In this document: in pieces, positions 1 to 8,401 of the stretch
Numbering within the stretch: the first letter of the stretch is position 1
Layout: the number at the start of each line of letters is the position of its first letter
Assembly: GCA_031262365.1 (NCBI GenBank)
Contig: JAISHW010000068.1
Location: forward strand, 1 to 60,368
DNA: 60,368 nucleotides
Direction: 5' to 3'
Source: Lentimicrobiaceae bacterium
GTDB lineage: Bacteria; Bacteroidota; Bacteroidia; Bacteroidales; F082
Position numbers and translations under genes: made by a program
Notes under the pieces: generated by a model
Seen by the model: only the letters and a program-made list of their open reading frames with translations
Database searches by the model: none
Told to the model about the DNA's origin: nothing

Positions 1-99
1 GGTAATTGCTAATAACTCACGCATTTTGCACGTCAAAAGCCGATTTATCTTTTCGATAAACAAACTAAAAATAAGACTTCGTTTTGCACAAAAATCCAT
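1..99 (-). CDS. possible 5' part of a gene running off the left edge
   Basis: On the minus strand an ATG at 99 opens a frame that stays open for 33 codons to the window edge. It begins MDFCAKRSLIFSLFIEK. A second in-frame ATG 25 codons later gives MRELLAIT and could be the real start. I do not recognise the product. The support is an open frame plus a plausible Bacteroidota promoter just upstream (154-182), reading the same way. It is too short to judge coding quality, and the leftmost bases could instead be untranslated leader. Confidence 0.25.
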   Translation of the reverse strand, partial: MDFCAKRSLIFSLFIEKINRLLTCKMRELLAIT

Positions 100-113
100 G
101 ACGAGCGGCTTTA

Positions 114-182
114 ATGCGGTATAAAAAAACTATTTTTTTTGTTTATACCGCATCAAAGGTAAAAAAAGATTATCAAAAACAA
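114..182 (-). promoter_or_regulatory. minus-strand promoter with palindrome at the start site
   Basis: Read on the minus strand, 161-154 is TACCTTTG, a match to the Bacteroidota -7 element TAnnTTTG. A TTG lies 18 bp upstream (182-180). Just downstream, 114-125 (ATGCGGTATAAA) and 142-153 form a perfect 12-bp inverted repeat around an AT-rich loop, where the transcript would start. It could be an operator or a 5' hairpin. It points to a gene left of the window. The rest of the 317-bp gap holds only a short imperfect hairpin, 262-272 with 288-298, whose sequence recurs directly at 300-310; this may end pdxJ transcription. Confidence 0.4.
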
Positions 183-317
183 GTTTTACGCACGAAAAAA
201 ATGATAAAATTTGATGTTATTTGACATTTTGGTATTGGGAAATAAAAAGAAAAAACTGTCCAAACGATGGGTTGTAGGTAAAGATATACCCCTCGTTTCA
301 AACGATGGGTAGTGTGA

Positions 318-1031
318 TTATTTTAATGCTCTTCGGTACATTTGAATGGTATTTTCCAAACCGTAATAAAGCGTGTCGGCGATGAGTGCGTGTCCAATCG
401 AAACTTCGAGTAAGTTCGGAATATTTTGTGCGAAAAATTGCAAATTATCCAAGTTTAAATCGTGTCCGGCATTGATGCCTAAACCGACTTTGTTTGCCGT
501 TTCGGCTGCCAAAACGAAAGGGGAGAGGGCTTGTTGGCGATTGTTTGTGTATTGTGAGGCATAACTTTCGGTATAAAGTTCGATGCGATCGGTGTAGGTA
601 TCAGCAGCATGACAAATCATTTCCGCATCAGGATCGACAAAAATCGATGTGCGGATTCCAGATTCATGAAAACGTTTGATAAGATTCTTCAAAAGTGTTT
701 TGTTTGTTTTTGTGTCCCAACCGTGGTCGGAAGTTAATTGTCCGGGTTTGTCGGGCACTAATGTAACTTGATCGGCTTTGTTCGTGATGACTAATCGAAT
801 GAATTTTTCGTCGGGATACCCTTCAATGTTGAATTCGGTTTTGACTAACGGGCGCAATAGCTCGACATCGTGGTATGTGATGTGGCGTTCGTCGGGGCGC
901 GGATGTACGGTAATTCCTTCGGCTCCGAAACGTTCGCAGTCGACCGCCATTTGTTGCACATTGGGGACATTGCTGCCGCGAGCGTTTCGTAATGTCGCTA
1001 TTTTATTGATATTTACGCTTAAACGTGTCAT
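318..1031 (-). CDS. pdxJ: pyridoxine 5'-phosphate synthase PdxJ
   Basis: PdxJ condenses 1-deoxy-D-xylulose 5-phosphate with 3-amino-1-hydroxyacetone phosphate to make pyridoxine 5'-phosphate, the last step of the DXP-dependent vitamin B6 pathway in the cytosol. The 237-residue product begins [19 protein letters not shown], as the family does, and has the normal length (about 240). The conserved active-site neighbourhoods are all visible: VHPRPDERH around His43, NIEGYP with Glu70, and [11 protein letters not shown] with the late catalytic histidine. The frame continues upstream to 1340, but that extension overlaps dtd on the other strand and is not PdxJ-like, so the start at 1031 is preferred. 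It is divergent from dtd, with 63 bp between the starts. Confidence 0.95.
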   Translation of the reverse strand: MTRLSVNINKIATLRNARGSNVPNVQQMAVDCERFGAEGITVHPRPDERHITYHDVELLRPLVKTEFNIEGYPDEKFIRLVITNKADQVTLVPDKPGQLTSDHGWDTKTNKTLLKNLIKRFHESGIRTSIFVDPDAEMICHAADTYTDRIELYTESYASQYTNNRQQALSPFVLAAETANKVGLGINAGHDLNLDNLQFFAQNIPNLLEVSIGHALIADTLYYGLENTIQMYRRALK

Positions 1032-1094
1032 TTTCTTTGAAGATAAATTTGCTGTAAAAATACTACATTTGCCGTGTTTATTACATAAGTATTT

Positions 1095-1547
1095 ATGCGA
1101 ATTGTTGTACAGCGTGTTTCGAAAGCTTCGGTTTGTATTGATGGTGTTTCGAAAGCCGCGATCGGAAAAGGAATGTTGATTCTGTTGGGAATCGAAACTT
1201 CCGATGAACAAAGTGATGTCGATTGGCTTTGTGAAAAATTGGTGCGTTTGCGTATTTTCGAAGACGAAAATGGCTTGATGAACAATGATATCAGCCAAAT
1301 TGAAGGTGATTTTTTGGTTGTCAGTCAGTTTACGTTGCATGCGAGTACGAAAAAAGGTAATCGTCCGAGTTTCATTCGCGCAGCACGACCTGAAACGGCG
1401 ATTCCGTTGTACGAAAGTTTTTTGGAAACGTTGAAACGTGTTTCGGGAAGAAATGTGTTGAATGGCGAATTTGGTGCCGACATGAAAGTAACACTGACCA
1501 ACGATGGTCCTGTAACGATTCTTATCGACTCAAAGAATCGGGAGTAG
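1095..1547 (+). CDS. dtd: D-aminoacyl-tRNA deacylase
   Basis: Dtd hydrolyses the ester bond between tRNA and D-amino acids (and glycine mischarged on tRNA-Ala), protecting translation from wrong chirality. The 150-residue length matches the family exactly. It starts [13 protein letters not shown]. It carries both active-site signatures: SQFTLHAS at residues 77-84 and the Gly-cisPro motif NDGPVT at 136-141. A TACATTTG promoter-like element sits at 1064-1071. The 3' end overlaps the end of the convergent uvrC gene by 26 bp. Confidence 0.95.
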   Translation: MRIVVQRVSKASVCIDGVSKAAIGKGMLILLGIETSDEQSDVDWLCEKLVRLRIFEDENGLMNNDISQIEGDFLVVSQFTLHASTKKGNRPSFIRAARPETAIPLYESFLETLKRVSGRNVLNGEFGADMKVTLTNDGPVTILIDSKNRE

Positions 1548-3369
1548 CATCGTTGTTGTGATAGAAATCGTATACGATTTTCGCCTTTGCTTTTCCTATT
1601 ACGGAAGCAATTTCTTCGAACGTAGCTTCTTTTATTTTTTTGACCGATTTGAGTTCTAACAGCAGTTTCTGACTTGTTTGTTTTCCGATACCTTTAATAT
1701 CAGAAAGTTCTGTTCGTATCAATCCTTTTTCAAATTTTTTTCGGTGATGCGTAATGCCGAAACGGTGTGCTTCGTCGCGCAGTTGTTGAATAATTTTCAA
1801 AGTTTCCGAGCGTTTGTCGATATACAGTGGTATCGAATCGTCCGGAAAATAAATTTCTTCCAAACGTTTGGCAATGCCGATGATGGTAATTTTTCCTCTT
1901 AATTGAAGTTTTTCGAGCGATTTGAGTGCGGCACCCAGTTGTCCTTTCCCGCCATCGATGACAATCAGTTGCGGAAGTGGTTTGTTTTCGTTCAAAAGTC
2001 GTTGATAGCGTCTGAAAATAATTTCTTCCATCGAAGCAAAATCATCGGGACCTGAAACGGTTTTGATATTAAAATGACGGTAACCGTTTTTATTGGGCTT
2101 GGCGTTTACAAATTGAACCATTGCTGCTACGGCATAATCGCCCTGAAAATTCGAATTATCGAAACATTCGATTACTTCGGGCAAAACAGGCATGCGCAAA
2201 TCGTCTTTCATCTGATTTAAGATGCGTTTTTGATGTCTTTCGGGATCGACAAGATTGCGGCGTTTTTCGATTTCAATGCGAAAATGTTTGGCATTGCGTA
2301 TCGATAAATCTAAAAGTGTACGCTTATCGCCTTTTCTAGGAATAGTAAAACAGACGTTTTCCAATTTGAACTCCGGTTCGAAAGGCACGATAATTTCAGT
2401 TGCGTTGCTCAAAAAACGTTGGCGAATTTCGACAATCGCCGTCGCGAACAGCTCAGTTTCTGATTCTTCGAGTTTGCGTTTCATCTCTACTGTATGTGAT
2501 TGTACAATAGCACCTTCGATGACTTTTAAGTAGTTGACGTAAACACAGGTTCCGGTATCTTCGGTCGAAAACACGTCTACGTTGTGTATTGATGAATGTA
2601 CAACAGCTGACTTACTGCGGTAATGTTCGAGTATTTCGCGTTTTTCTTTGACGGCTTGTGCTTTTTCGAATTCCATTGTTTCGGCAAAACGCATCATGCG
2701 ATCGCGAAGTTGACGCAATACGGTTTGAAGATTCCCTTTGACGATGTCTCTGATTTCCTGAATCATCTGGTCGTATTCTTCTTTTGATTGAAGTCCCTGA
2801 CAGGGTCCTTTACAGTTACCGATATGGTATTCGAGGCATAATTTGTATTTTTTTGCTTTAATATTTTCCGGAGTCAAATTGTGCTTGCAGGTACGAATAG
2901 GATACAATTGCCGAATAAGTTCGAGCAAGGTGTTCATTGTGCGTATCGAAGCATAAGGTCCTAAGTATTCGGAACCGTCGCGAACGATTCTTCGTATCGG
3001 GAAAATACGCGGAAAATTTTCGTGTTTGATACAAATCCAAGGATAGGTTTTGTCGTCTTTTAACAAGATGTTGTAACGTGGCTGGTATTGTTTTATCAGA
3101 TTGTTTTCGAGCAACAGCGCATCTTGTTCGGTTTCGACAACAATAAATTGAATGTTGTGAATGCGCCGTGTGAGCATCAGTAGTTTGCCCGACTGATTTT
3201 TGTTGAAATAGCTCGAAACACGTTTTTTGAGGTTTTTTGCTTTTCCGATGTAGATAATCGTTCCTTTTTCGTCGAAATATTGATACACGCCCGGATTGTG
3301 CGGTATGGCAGCAAGAAGCTGTTTTAAATGCTTTTCGCGTTCGCTCGGTTTATGCTGATTTTCGTTCAA
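1522..3369 (-). CDS. uvrC: excinuclease ABC subunit C
   Basis: UvrC makes both incisions around a DNA lesion marked by UvrAB in nucleotide excision repair. Domains in order are: an N-terminal GIY-YIG nuclease (GVYQYFDE then [14 protein letters not shown], residues about 27-50); a cysteine-containing segment ([13 protein letters not shown]); a UvrB-interacting UVR motif around residues 218-250; the RNase H-like C-terminal nuclease ([18 protein letters not shown], then VIDGGKGQL); and a final helix-hairpin-helix segment ([16 protein letters not shown]). The 615-residue length is typical. It lies 12 bp downstream of thiL on the same strand, so the two are probably co-transcribed. Confidence 0.97.
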   Translation of the reverse strand: MNENQHKPSEREKHLKQLLAAIPHNPGVYQYFDEKGTIIYIGKAKNLKKRVSSYFNKNQSGKLLMLTRRIHNIQFIVVETEQDALLLENNLIKQYQPRYNILLKDDKTYPWICIKHENFPRIFPIRRIVRDGSEYLGPYASIRTMNTLLELIRQLYPIRTCKHNLTPENIKAKKYKLCLEYHIGNCKGPCQGLQSKEEYDQMIQEIRDIVKGNLQTVLRQLRDRMMRFAETMEFEKAQAVKEKREILEHYRSKSAVVHSSIHNVDVFSTEDTGTCVYVNYLKVIEGAIVQSHTVEMKRKLEESETELFATAIVEIRQRFLSNATEIIVPFEPEFKLENVCFTIPRKGDKRTLLDLSIRNAKHFRIEIEKRRNLVDPERHQKRILNQMKDDLRMPVLPEVIECFDNSNFQGDYAVAAMVQFVNAKPNKNGYRHFNIKTVSGPDDFASMEEIIFRRYQRLLNENKPLPQLIVIDGGKGQLGAALKSLEKLQLRGKITIIGIAKRLEEIYFPDDSIPLYIDKRSETLKIIQQLRDEAHRFGITHHRKKFEKGLIRTELSDIKGIGKQTSQKLLLELKSVKKIKEATFEEIASVIGKAKAKIVYDFYHNNDATPDSLSR

Positions 3370-3381
3370 AATGAGAATGTT

Positions 3382-4434
3382 TTATGCGCTGTTTGTTCGC
3401 AGAGCGTCCCAACCTTGGGCGCGGAGTGTGATGGCTTGTCCGTCGTTGCTTATCATTATGGCTTCGTCTTTTTCTGCAGTTATATGTCCGATAATATGGA
3501 TACCGTCAATTGCTTGAATTTTCTCGAAATCACTTTGTTTAATCGTGAAGAGCAATTCGTAATCTTCGCCGCCATTCAATGCTGCTACACTTGGAATGAT
3601 GTGGAACGCTTCAGCTGCTTGAACCGTCGCTATGTCGATCGGGATTTTTTCTTCGTAAATCCGACATCCAACGCTCGATTCTTTGCACAGATGCAATATT
3701 TCGGAAGCCAATCCGTCTGAAATATCAATCATTGATGTAGGTTTGACGTCGTTTTTTCGGAGTATTTCGATGATATCTATTCGCGCTTCGGGTTTTAGCT
3801 GGCGTTCAAGAATATAATCGTTTCCTTGCAAATCGGGTTGCATATTTGGATTTGCGATAAAAGCCGCTTTTTCGCGTTCGAGCAATAGAAGTCCCATGTA
3901 TGCAGCACCCAAATCGCCACTGACACAGAGCAAATCGTGTTCCGATGCGCCGCTACGATACACAATATCAGTTGATTTGGCTTTTCCGATTGCTGTAATG
4001 GAAAGCATCAAGCCGCTTTTGCTACTTGTTGTGTCGCCGCCAACCAAATCGACATGATATTGTTGGCAAGCGAGTTTGATGCCGGCATAAAGTTCGTCGA
4101 GTGCTTCTATCGAGAAACGATTTGAAACAGCAATTCCGACAACAATTTGTGTAGGTGTGCCGTTCATGGCAACGATGTCCGAAAAGTTGACTACAGCTGC
4201 TTTGTAACCGAGATGTTTCAATGGCGTGTAAGTCAGGTCGAAATGAACACCTTCGACGAGCAAATCGACCGATACGAGTGTTTCTTCGTCTTTGTGATCA
4301 ATCACAGCAGCATCATCGCCTGCTGCTTTGATGGTTGATGGGTTTGTTGCTGTAATATCTTTCAATAGGTGATCTATCAATCCGAATTCGCCAAGTTCGG
4401 ACAAGTCGGTTCGGCTTATTTTTTCATCGTTCAT
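3382..4434 (-). CDS. thiL: thiamine-monophosphate kinase
   Basis: ThiL phosphorylates thiamine monophosphate to the active cofactor thiamine diphosphate with ATP. The 350-residue protein has the PurM/ThiL/SelD fold signatures: an N-terminal GDDAAVID metal/ATP segment, SVDLLVEGVHFD, the VGGDTTSSKSGLMLSITAIG strand, and MIDISDGLASEILHLC followed by NGGEDYELLFTI. It is the upstream gene of a likely thiL-uvrC pair. No TPP riboswitch is apparent in the 617-bp gap upstream, so regulation by thiamine is not visible here. Confidence 0.95.
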   Translation of the reverse strand: MNDEKISRTDLSELGEFGLIDHLLKDITATNPSTIKAAGDDAAVIDHKDEETLVSVDLLVEGVHFDLTYTPLKHLGYKAAVVNFSDIVAMNGTPTQIVVGIAVSNRFSIEALDELYAGIKLACQQYHVDLVGGDTTSSKSGLMLSITAIGKAKSTDIVYRSGASEHDLLCVSGDLGAAYMGLLLLEREKAAFIANPNMQPDLQGNDYILERQLKPEARIDIIEILRKNDVKPTSMIDISDGLASEILHLCKESSVGCRIYEEKIPIDIATVQAAEAFHIIPSVAALNGGEDYELLFTIKQSDFEKIQAIDGIHIIGHITAEKDEAIMISNDGQAITLRAQGWDALRTNSA

Positions 4435-4668
4435 TGCGGTCTTTTTAGAAAGTTCAAAGATACGATTTCTATAAAAACAAGAATCAACGCCATTTGTACT
4501 TATAACAAAAACGAAGTTTTTCTGTGTTTTAAAGAAATCTTATTTTTAATTATTTGATTTTCAAAAAAAACTCATGCCGACCTGAGTTCGATTCTTGTTT
4601 TTTTTAAAATCTTTTGATTAATAATTATTTATCAATTTTCTTTCTATACTGATTGCTTCAGGATTGTC

Positions 4669-4747
4669 TCTATATTGCTTCGGCACTCCGTGCCTCGCGA
4701 TGACGCACAGAAAAGCGTCACTGCGAGTGATAGCGAAGCAATATAGA
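4669..4747. repeat. long imperfect palindrome (REP-like)
   Basis: The two arms, each about 33-37 nt and beginning TCTATATTGCTTCGG on the left, are near-perfect reverse complements around a short loop (ACAGAAAA). The left arm also has an internal hairpin (GGCACTCCGTGCC). Similar TTGCTTCG / CGATGACG palindromes are widespread between genes in unrelated bacteria. It is non-coding and could act as a transcription barrier. It lies in the 617-bp gap between thiL and secDF; apart from the secDF promoter, the rest of that gap is AT-rich DNA in which I see nothing. Confidence 0.7.
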
Positions 4748-4961
4748 ATAAGTAAAGTTTTTATAACATTAAAAATCAGCATGTTAATAATCTAACTCGG
4801 ATTTATACCAAAGTGAATTATATTTTATTCCAAATAGTTTCAAAAAAGACATACTTGTAAGCGCAAGTAGCTATTGCGCTACTACTATTGATTTTCTTTT
4901 ATCGGACAACAATAAAAAACTTTTTTTTTGCACAATTGCATATCAATTCTGATTTGAAATA

Positions 4962-4992
4962 TTGGTTGTTATCAAATAAAACCCTACTTTTG
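4962..4992 (+). promoter_or_regulatory. secDF promoter
   Basis: A TTG at 4962-4964 and TACTTTTG at 4985-4992 are separated by 20 bp, a close fit to the Bacteroidota housekeeping promoter (TTTG, about 19-21 bp, TAnnTTTG). The predicted start lies about 50 bp upstream of the secDF ATG. Confidence 0.6.
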
Positions 4993-5051
4993 CACCTCTT
5001 AAAATTAAAAGAACGTAGGAATAAATAAAAAATAATTAAATTTTATCTACA

Positions 5052-8000
5052 ATGCAAAATAAAGGAGTCATTAAGGTCTTTGCCATAGCGTTAGCAATTG
5101 TATCGCTTTACCAACTTTCTTTCACTTTTGTGGGAAGTAATGTGGAAAAGAAAGCCAAGAAATACGCTACGAACGAACAAGCTGTGAATTTGGCAAAAGA
5201 ACAGGCAAATGGGAATGAATTAAAAGAGGTGTATATTTTCGACTCAATCCAAAGAGTACGCGAAAATCGATATCTTGATTCGATGGAAAATCAGGTTGTG
5301 TACAACATCTTAATTGATAAATACACCTATCGCGAAGTAAAAGAACGCACGTTGAATTTGGGTCTTGACCTTAAAGGAGGTATGAATGTTGTGATCGAAG
5401 TATCCGTAAAAGACATCATCATCGCCTTGTCGCAAAACAGCAAAGATCCTGTATTTACGCAAGCTATCGAAATGGCTTCGCAAAGACAAAAAAACAGTCA
5501 AAGCGATTACTTGACACTTTTTGGACAAGCATTTGACGAAATTGACCCGAACGCACGTTTGGCTTCTATTTTTATTTACGAATTTAAAGACGATGGAATC
5601 GATGTAAATTCGACGAACATCCAAGTTCTTGATGTGTTACGGACAGAATGTGAAGGTGCTATCGACCGTTCGTTTCAAATTTTGAGAACACGTATCGACC
5701 GTTTTGGTGTTACACAACCAAATATTCAAAAATTAGCCACCTCAGGTCGTATCCTTGTCGAATTGCCCGGCATCAAAGACCCAAAACGTGTTCGCAAACT
5801 TCTTCAAGGAACAGCACAACTCGAGTTTTGGGAAACATACAATTTTAATGAAGAAGGCGTTTTGCAAGCTTTTATCGATGCTAATGATAAAATAGCCGAA
5901 GCAAACAAAGCAGCTAAACTTGAAAAAGAAAAAAACACGGTTGTTGAAGAAGCTCCCGTTACAGAAGAAATAATTACTGAAGAAGTAATCACTGAAGAAG
6001 TAATCACTGAAGAAACAACTACAGAAGAAGGAGAAAAAGAAAGCTCGTTAATTGACCAAATCACCGAAACCGATTTGTCGGCTTCAAAAGAAGACGATGT
6101 TGTTTCGTTATTTACCTACTTAATGCCTTCGGTCGATCAAAACGGACAACCAATACCTTCTGCACGTGTTGGTACAGCTGCTGTTAAAGACACGGCAACG
6201 ATCAACAGTATGTTGAAACGCGTTTATGCTTCGCCCTTTTCGAGTAAAAATTTAAAACTTGCTTGGACAGTTAAACCACGTATTGTTGAAAACCAAGAAT
6301 ATGTCGACCTTATCGCATTGAAAGCTTCACGCGATGGCGGTGCTGTTTTGGGTGGTGATGTGATTGATGATGCCCGTCAAGATTACAACTATACCGGACA
6401 AGTTGAGGTAATGATCCAGATGAATAGTGTAGGCGCAAAAAATTGGAAACGCGTTACGGCTGATAACATCGGACGCCAAGTAGCCGTTGTTCTCGATGGT
6501 TATGTGTATTCATATCCTGTTGTAAACGACGAAATTCCGAACGGACGTTCTTCTATCTCAGGCGGTGAAATGAATATAGAAGAAGCAAAAGATTTAGCAA
6601 ACATTTTGAAAACAGGTAAACTTCCGGCTCCTTCGCGTATTGTTGAAGAAAACGTTGTTGGTCCGTCGTTAGGACAAGAAGCTGTAAACTCCGGTATGTG
6701 GTCGTTCGTACTTGCTTTTATGTTGGTTATCGTTTACATGGTATTCTTTTATAATAAAGCCGGTATTGTAGCTAGTATAAGTTTAATTGTTAATGTGTTT
6801 TTCATGTTTGGTGTACTTGCTTCTTTTGGAGCTGTACTTACCTTGCCGGGTATTGCCGGTATTGTACTCACGCTCGGTATGGCTGTAGATGCCAACGTAA
6901 TCATTTATGAACGTATTAAAGAAGAAGTTCGTGCCGGAAAAGGCTTAGGATTAGCAATTACAGATGGTTACAAAAACGCATATTCGGCAATCATCGACGG
7001 ACAGGTAACAACCTTATTAACAGCTATTGTACTTTATGTTTTCGGAACGGGTCCTGTTCAGGGATTTGCTACAACATTGATCATCGGTATCTTAACATCG
7101 TTATTCACGGCGATCTTTATTTCTCGTTTGATTTTCGACTTCATGTTAAGTAAAAACAGAAAAATTACTTTCTCGAGAAATATTACGCGCAATTTTATGT
7201 CGAATGTAAAATTTGACTTCATTAAGAACGGTAAAAAAGCATATATCATTTCAGGAATTGTTATATTGCTTGGCGTTGGCTCATTGGTATTACGCGGATT
7301 AAACTACGGTATTGATTTCACGGGAGGTCGTACTTATCTCGTTCGTTTCGATCAAGATGTTGCAATTAGTGAAGTGCGTAAGAATTTAGCTGAATATTTT
7401 ACCGATGCAACACCTGAAGTAAAAACTTTCGGACCAAACCGTCAAGTGAAAATTACGACGAAATATTTAATCGAAGACGATGGTCCTGCTGTTGACTCTA
7501 CCATTCAAACAATGCTGTATCAAAGTTTGGAAAACTTGTATCAGGATAAATTATCGTATAACGAATTTACGGCAGATGATGAAAGCGGCAACAAAATGAT
7601 TGGTATTTTAAGCTCACAAAAAGTAGGTCCGTCGATTGCTGTTGACATTCGCAACAAGGCTATATTAGCGGTCGTACTTTCGTTGGTTATCATGTTTATC
7701 TACATCCTTATTCGATTCAAAAAATGGCAATATGGTATGTCAAGTGTTATTGCGTTGGCTCACGATGCCCTTGTTGTTATTGGAGTATTCTCGCTGTTTT
7801 ATAGCATTTTGCCTTTCAGCATGGAAGTCGACCAATCGTTTATTGCAGCAATTCTTACCGTTATCGGATATTCGATCAATAGTACAGTGGTTATTTTCGA
7901 CCGTATTCGTGAAAACACAGTAACACATCCAAAAAGATCCATGTTAAACAACATCAATGACGGTGTCAATAGTACGCTTGTCCGTACCATAAACACATCT

Positions 8001-8192
8001 ATTACAACACTCGTCGTATTGCTTGCTATTTTCTTGTTTGGTGGCGAAGTAATCAGAGGTTTCGTATTTGCCTTGCTCGTAGGTATCCTTGCCGGTATAT
8101 TCTCGTCTTTATTTATAGCTTCTCCGTTGGCGTATGACACAATGAAAGGTGGCAAAAAAGAAGAAGGCGTTGATAAATCAAAGAAAAAATAA
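5052..8192 (+). CDS. secDF: protein translocase subunit SecDF (fused)
   Basis: SecD and SecF use the proton gradient to complete protein export through SecYEG. Here both are one 1046-residue membrane protein, the usual Bacteroidota form. The SecD half starts with a membrane segment (residues about 7-26), then LGLDLKGGMNVVIEV, a large periplasmic region, GGAVLGGDVIDDARQD, and a multi-helix block (from about 555). The SecF half starts near residue 720 with its own first helix, then GIDFTGGRTYLVRF, and a second helix block ending in a lysine-rich tail. Residues about 295-330 are an acidic Glu/Thr-rich insert built partly from 15-nt tandem repeats encoding EEVIT. It is a single-gene unit with its own promoter and terminator. 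Confidence 0.96.
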   Translation: MQNKGVIKVFAIALAIVSLYQLSFTFVGSNVEKKAKKYATNEQAVNLAKEQANGNELKEVYIFDSIQRVRENRYLDSMENQVVYNILIDKYTYREVKERTLNLGLDLKGGMNVVIEVSVKDIIIALSQNSKDPVFTQAIEMASQRQKNSQSDYLTLFGQAFDEIDPNARLASIFIYEFKDDGIDVNSTNIQVLDVLRTECEGAIDRSFQILRTRIDRFGVTQPNIQKLATSGRILVELPGIKDPKRVRKLLQGTAQLEFWETYNFNEEGVLQAFIDANDKIAEANKAAKLEKEKNTVVEEAPVTEEIITEEVITEEVITEETTTEEGEKESSLIDQITETDLSASKEDDVVSLFTYLMPSVDQNGQPIPSARVGTAAVKDTATINSMLKRVYASPFSSKNLKLAWTVKPRIVENQEYVDLIALKASRDGGAVLGGDVIDDARQDYNYTGQVEVMIQMNSVGAKNWKRVTADNIGRQVAVVLDGYVYSYPVVNDEIPNGRSSISGGEMNIEEAKDLANILKTGKLPAPSRIVEENVVGPSLGQEAVNSGMWSFVLAFMLVIVYMVFFYNKAGIVASISLIVNVFFMFGVLASFGAVLTLPGIAGIVLTLGMAVDANVIIYERIKEEVRAGKGLGLAITDGYKNAYSAIIDGQVTTLLTAIVLYVFGTGPVQGFATTLIIGILTSLFTAIFISRLIFDFMLSKNRKITFSRNITRNFMSNVKFDFIKNGKKAYIISGIVILLGVGSLVLRGLNYGIDFTGGRTYLVRFDQDVAISEVRKNLAEYFTDATPEVKTFGPNRQVKITTKYLIEDDGPAVDSTIQTMLYQSLENLYQDKLSYNEFTADDESGNKMIGILSSQKVGPSIAVDIRNKAILAVVLSLVIMFIYILIRFKKWQYGMSSVIALAHDALVVIGVFSLFYSILPFSMEVDQSFIAAILTVIGYSINSTVVIFDRIRENTVTHPKRSMLNNINDGVNSTLVRTINTSITTLVVLLAIFLFGGEVIRGFVFALLVGILAGIFSSLFIASPLAYDTMKGGKKEEGVDKSKKK

Positions 8193-8218
8193 GTCAGACT
8201 GACTTCATACAACCTAAG

Positions 8219-8253
8219 TCCCGTTTGAAAAGTTATTCAGACGGGATTTTTTT
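8219..8253 (+). terminator. rho-independent terminator of secDF
   Basis: The arms 8219-8229 (TCCCGTTTGAA) and 8236-8246 pair almost perfectly over a 6-nt loop and are followed at once by a run of seven T residues. It lies 27 bp after the secDF stop. Confidence 0.75.
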
Positions 8254-8401
8254 GTAAAATGCGATTCTAAAGTCATGGAATCCGACTATATTTTTTAATT
8301 TTGACAAGCTCAATCAAATCAAAGAAAAACAACGACAAAGAAGCAAACACATTCAATAATTTTCACGCTTTGACGTTATAAAATGAATTAAGTACATACG
8401 A

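Noticed and set aside
778-1179. 133-codon plus-strand frame over pdxJ and the start of dtd
   Set aside because: It is a shadow of two well-supported genes and has no recognisable product.
1032-1340. N-terminal extension of PdxJ
   Set aside because: The added residues overlap dtd on the other strand, and PdxJ homologues start at [10 protein letters not shown].
4435-5051. TPP riboswitch near thiL
   Set aside because: No THI-box-like conserved segments were seen on the thiL leader side; the structured part is the palindrome, which lies far upstream.
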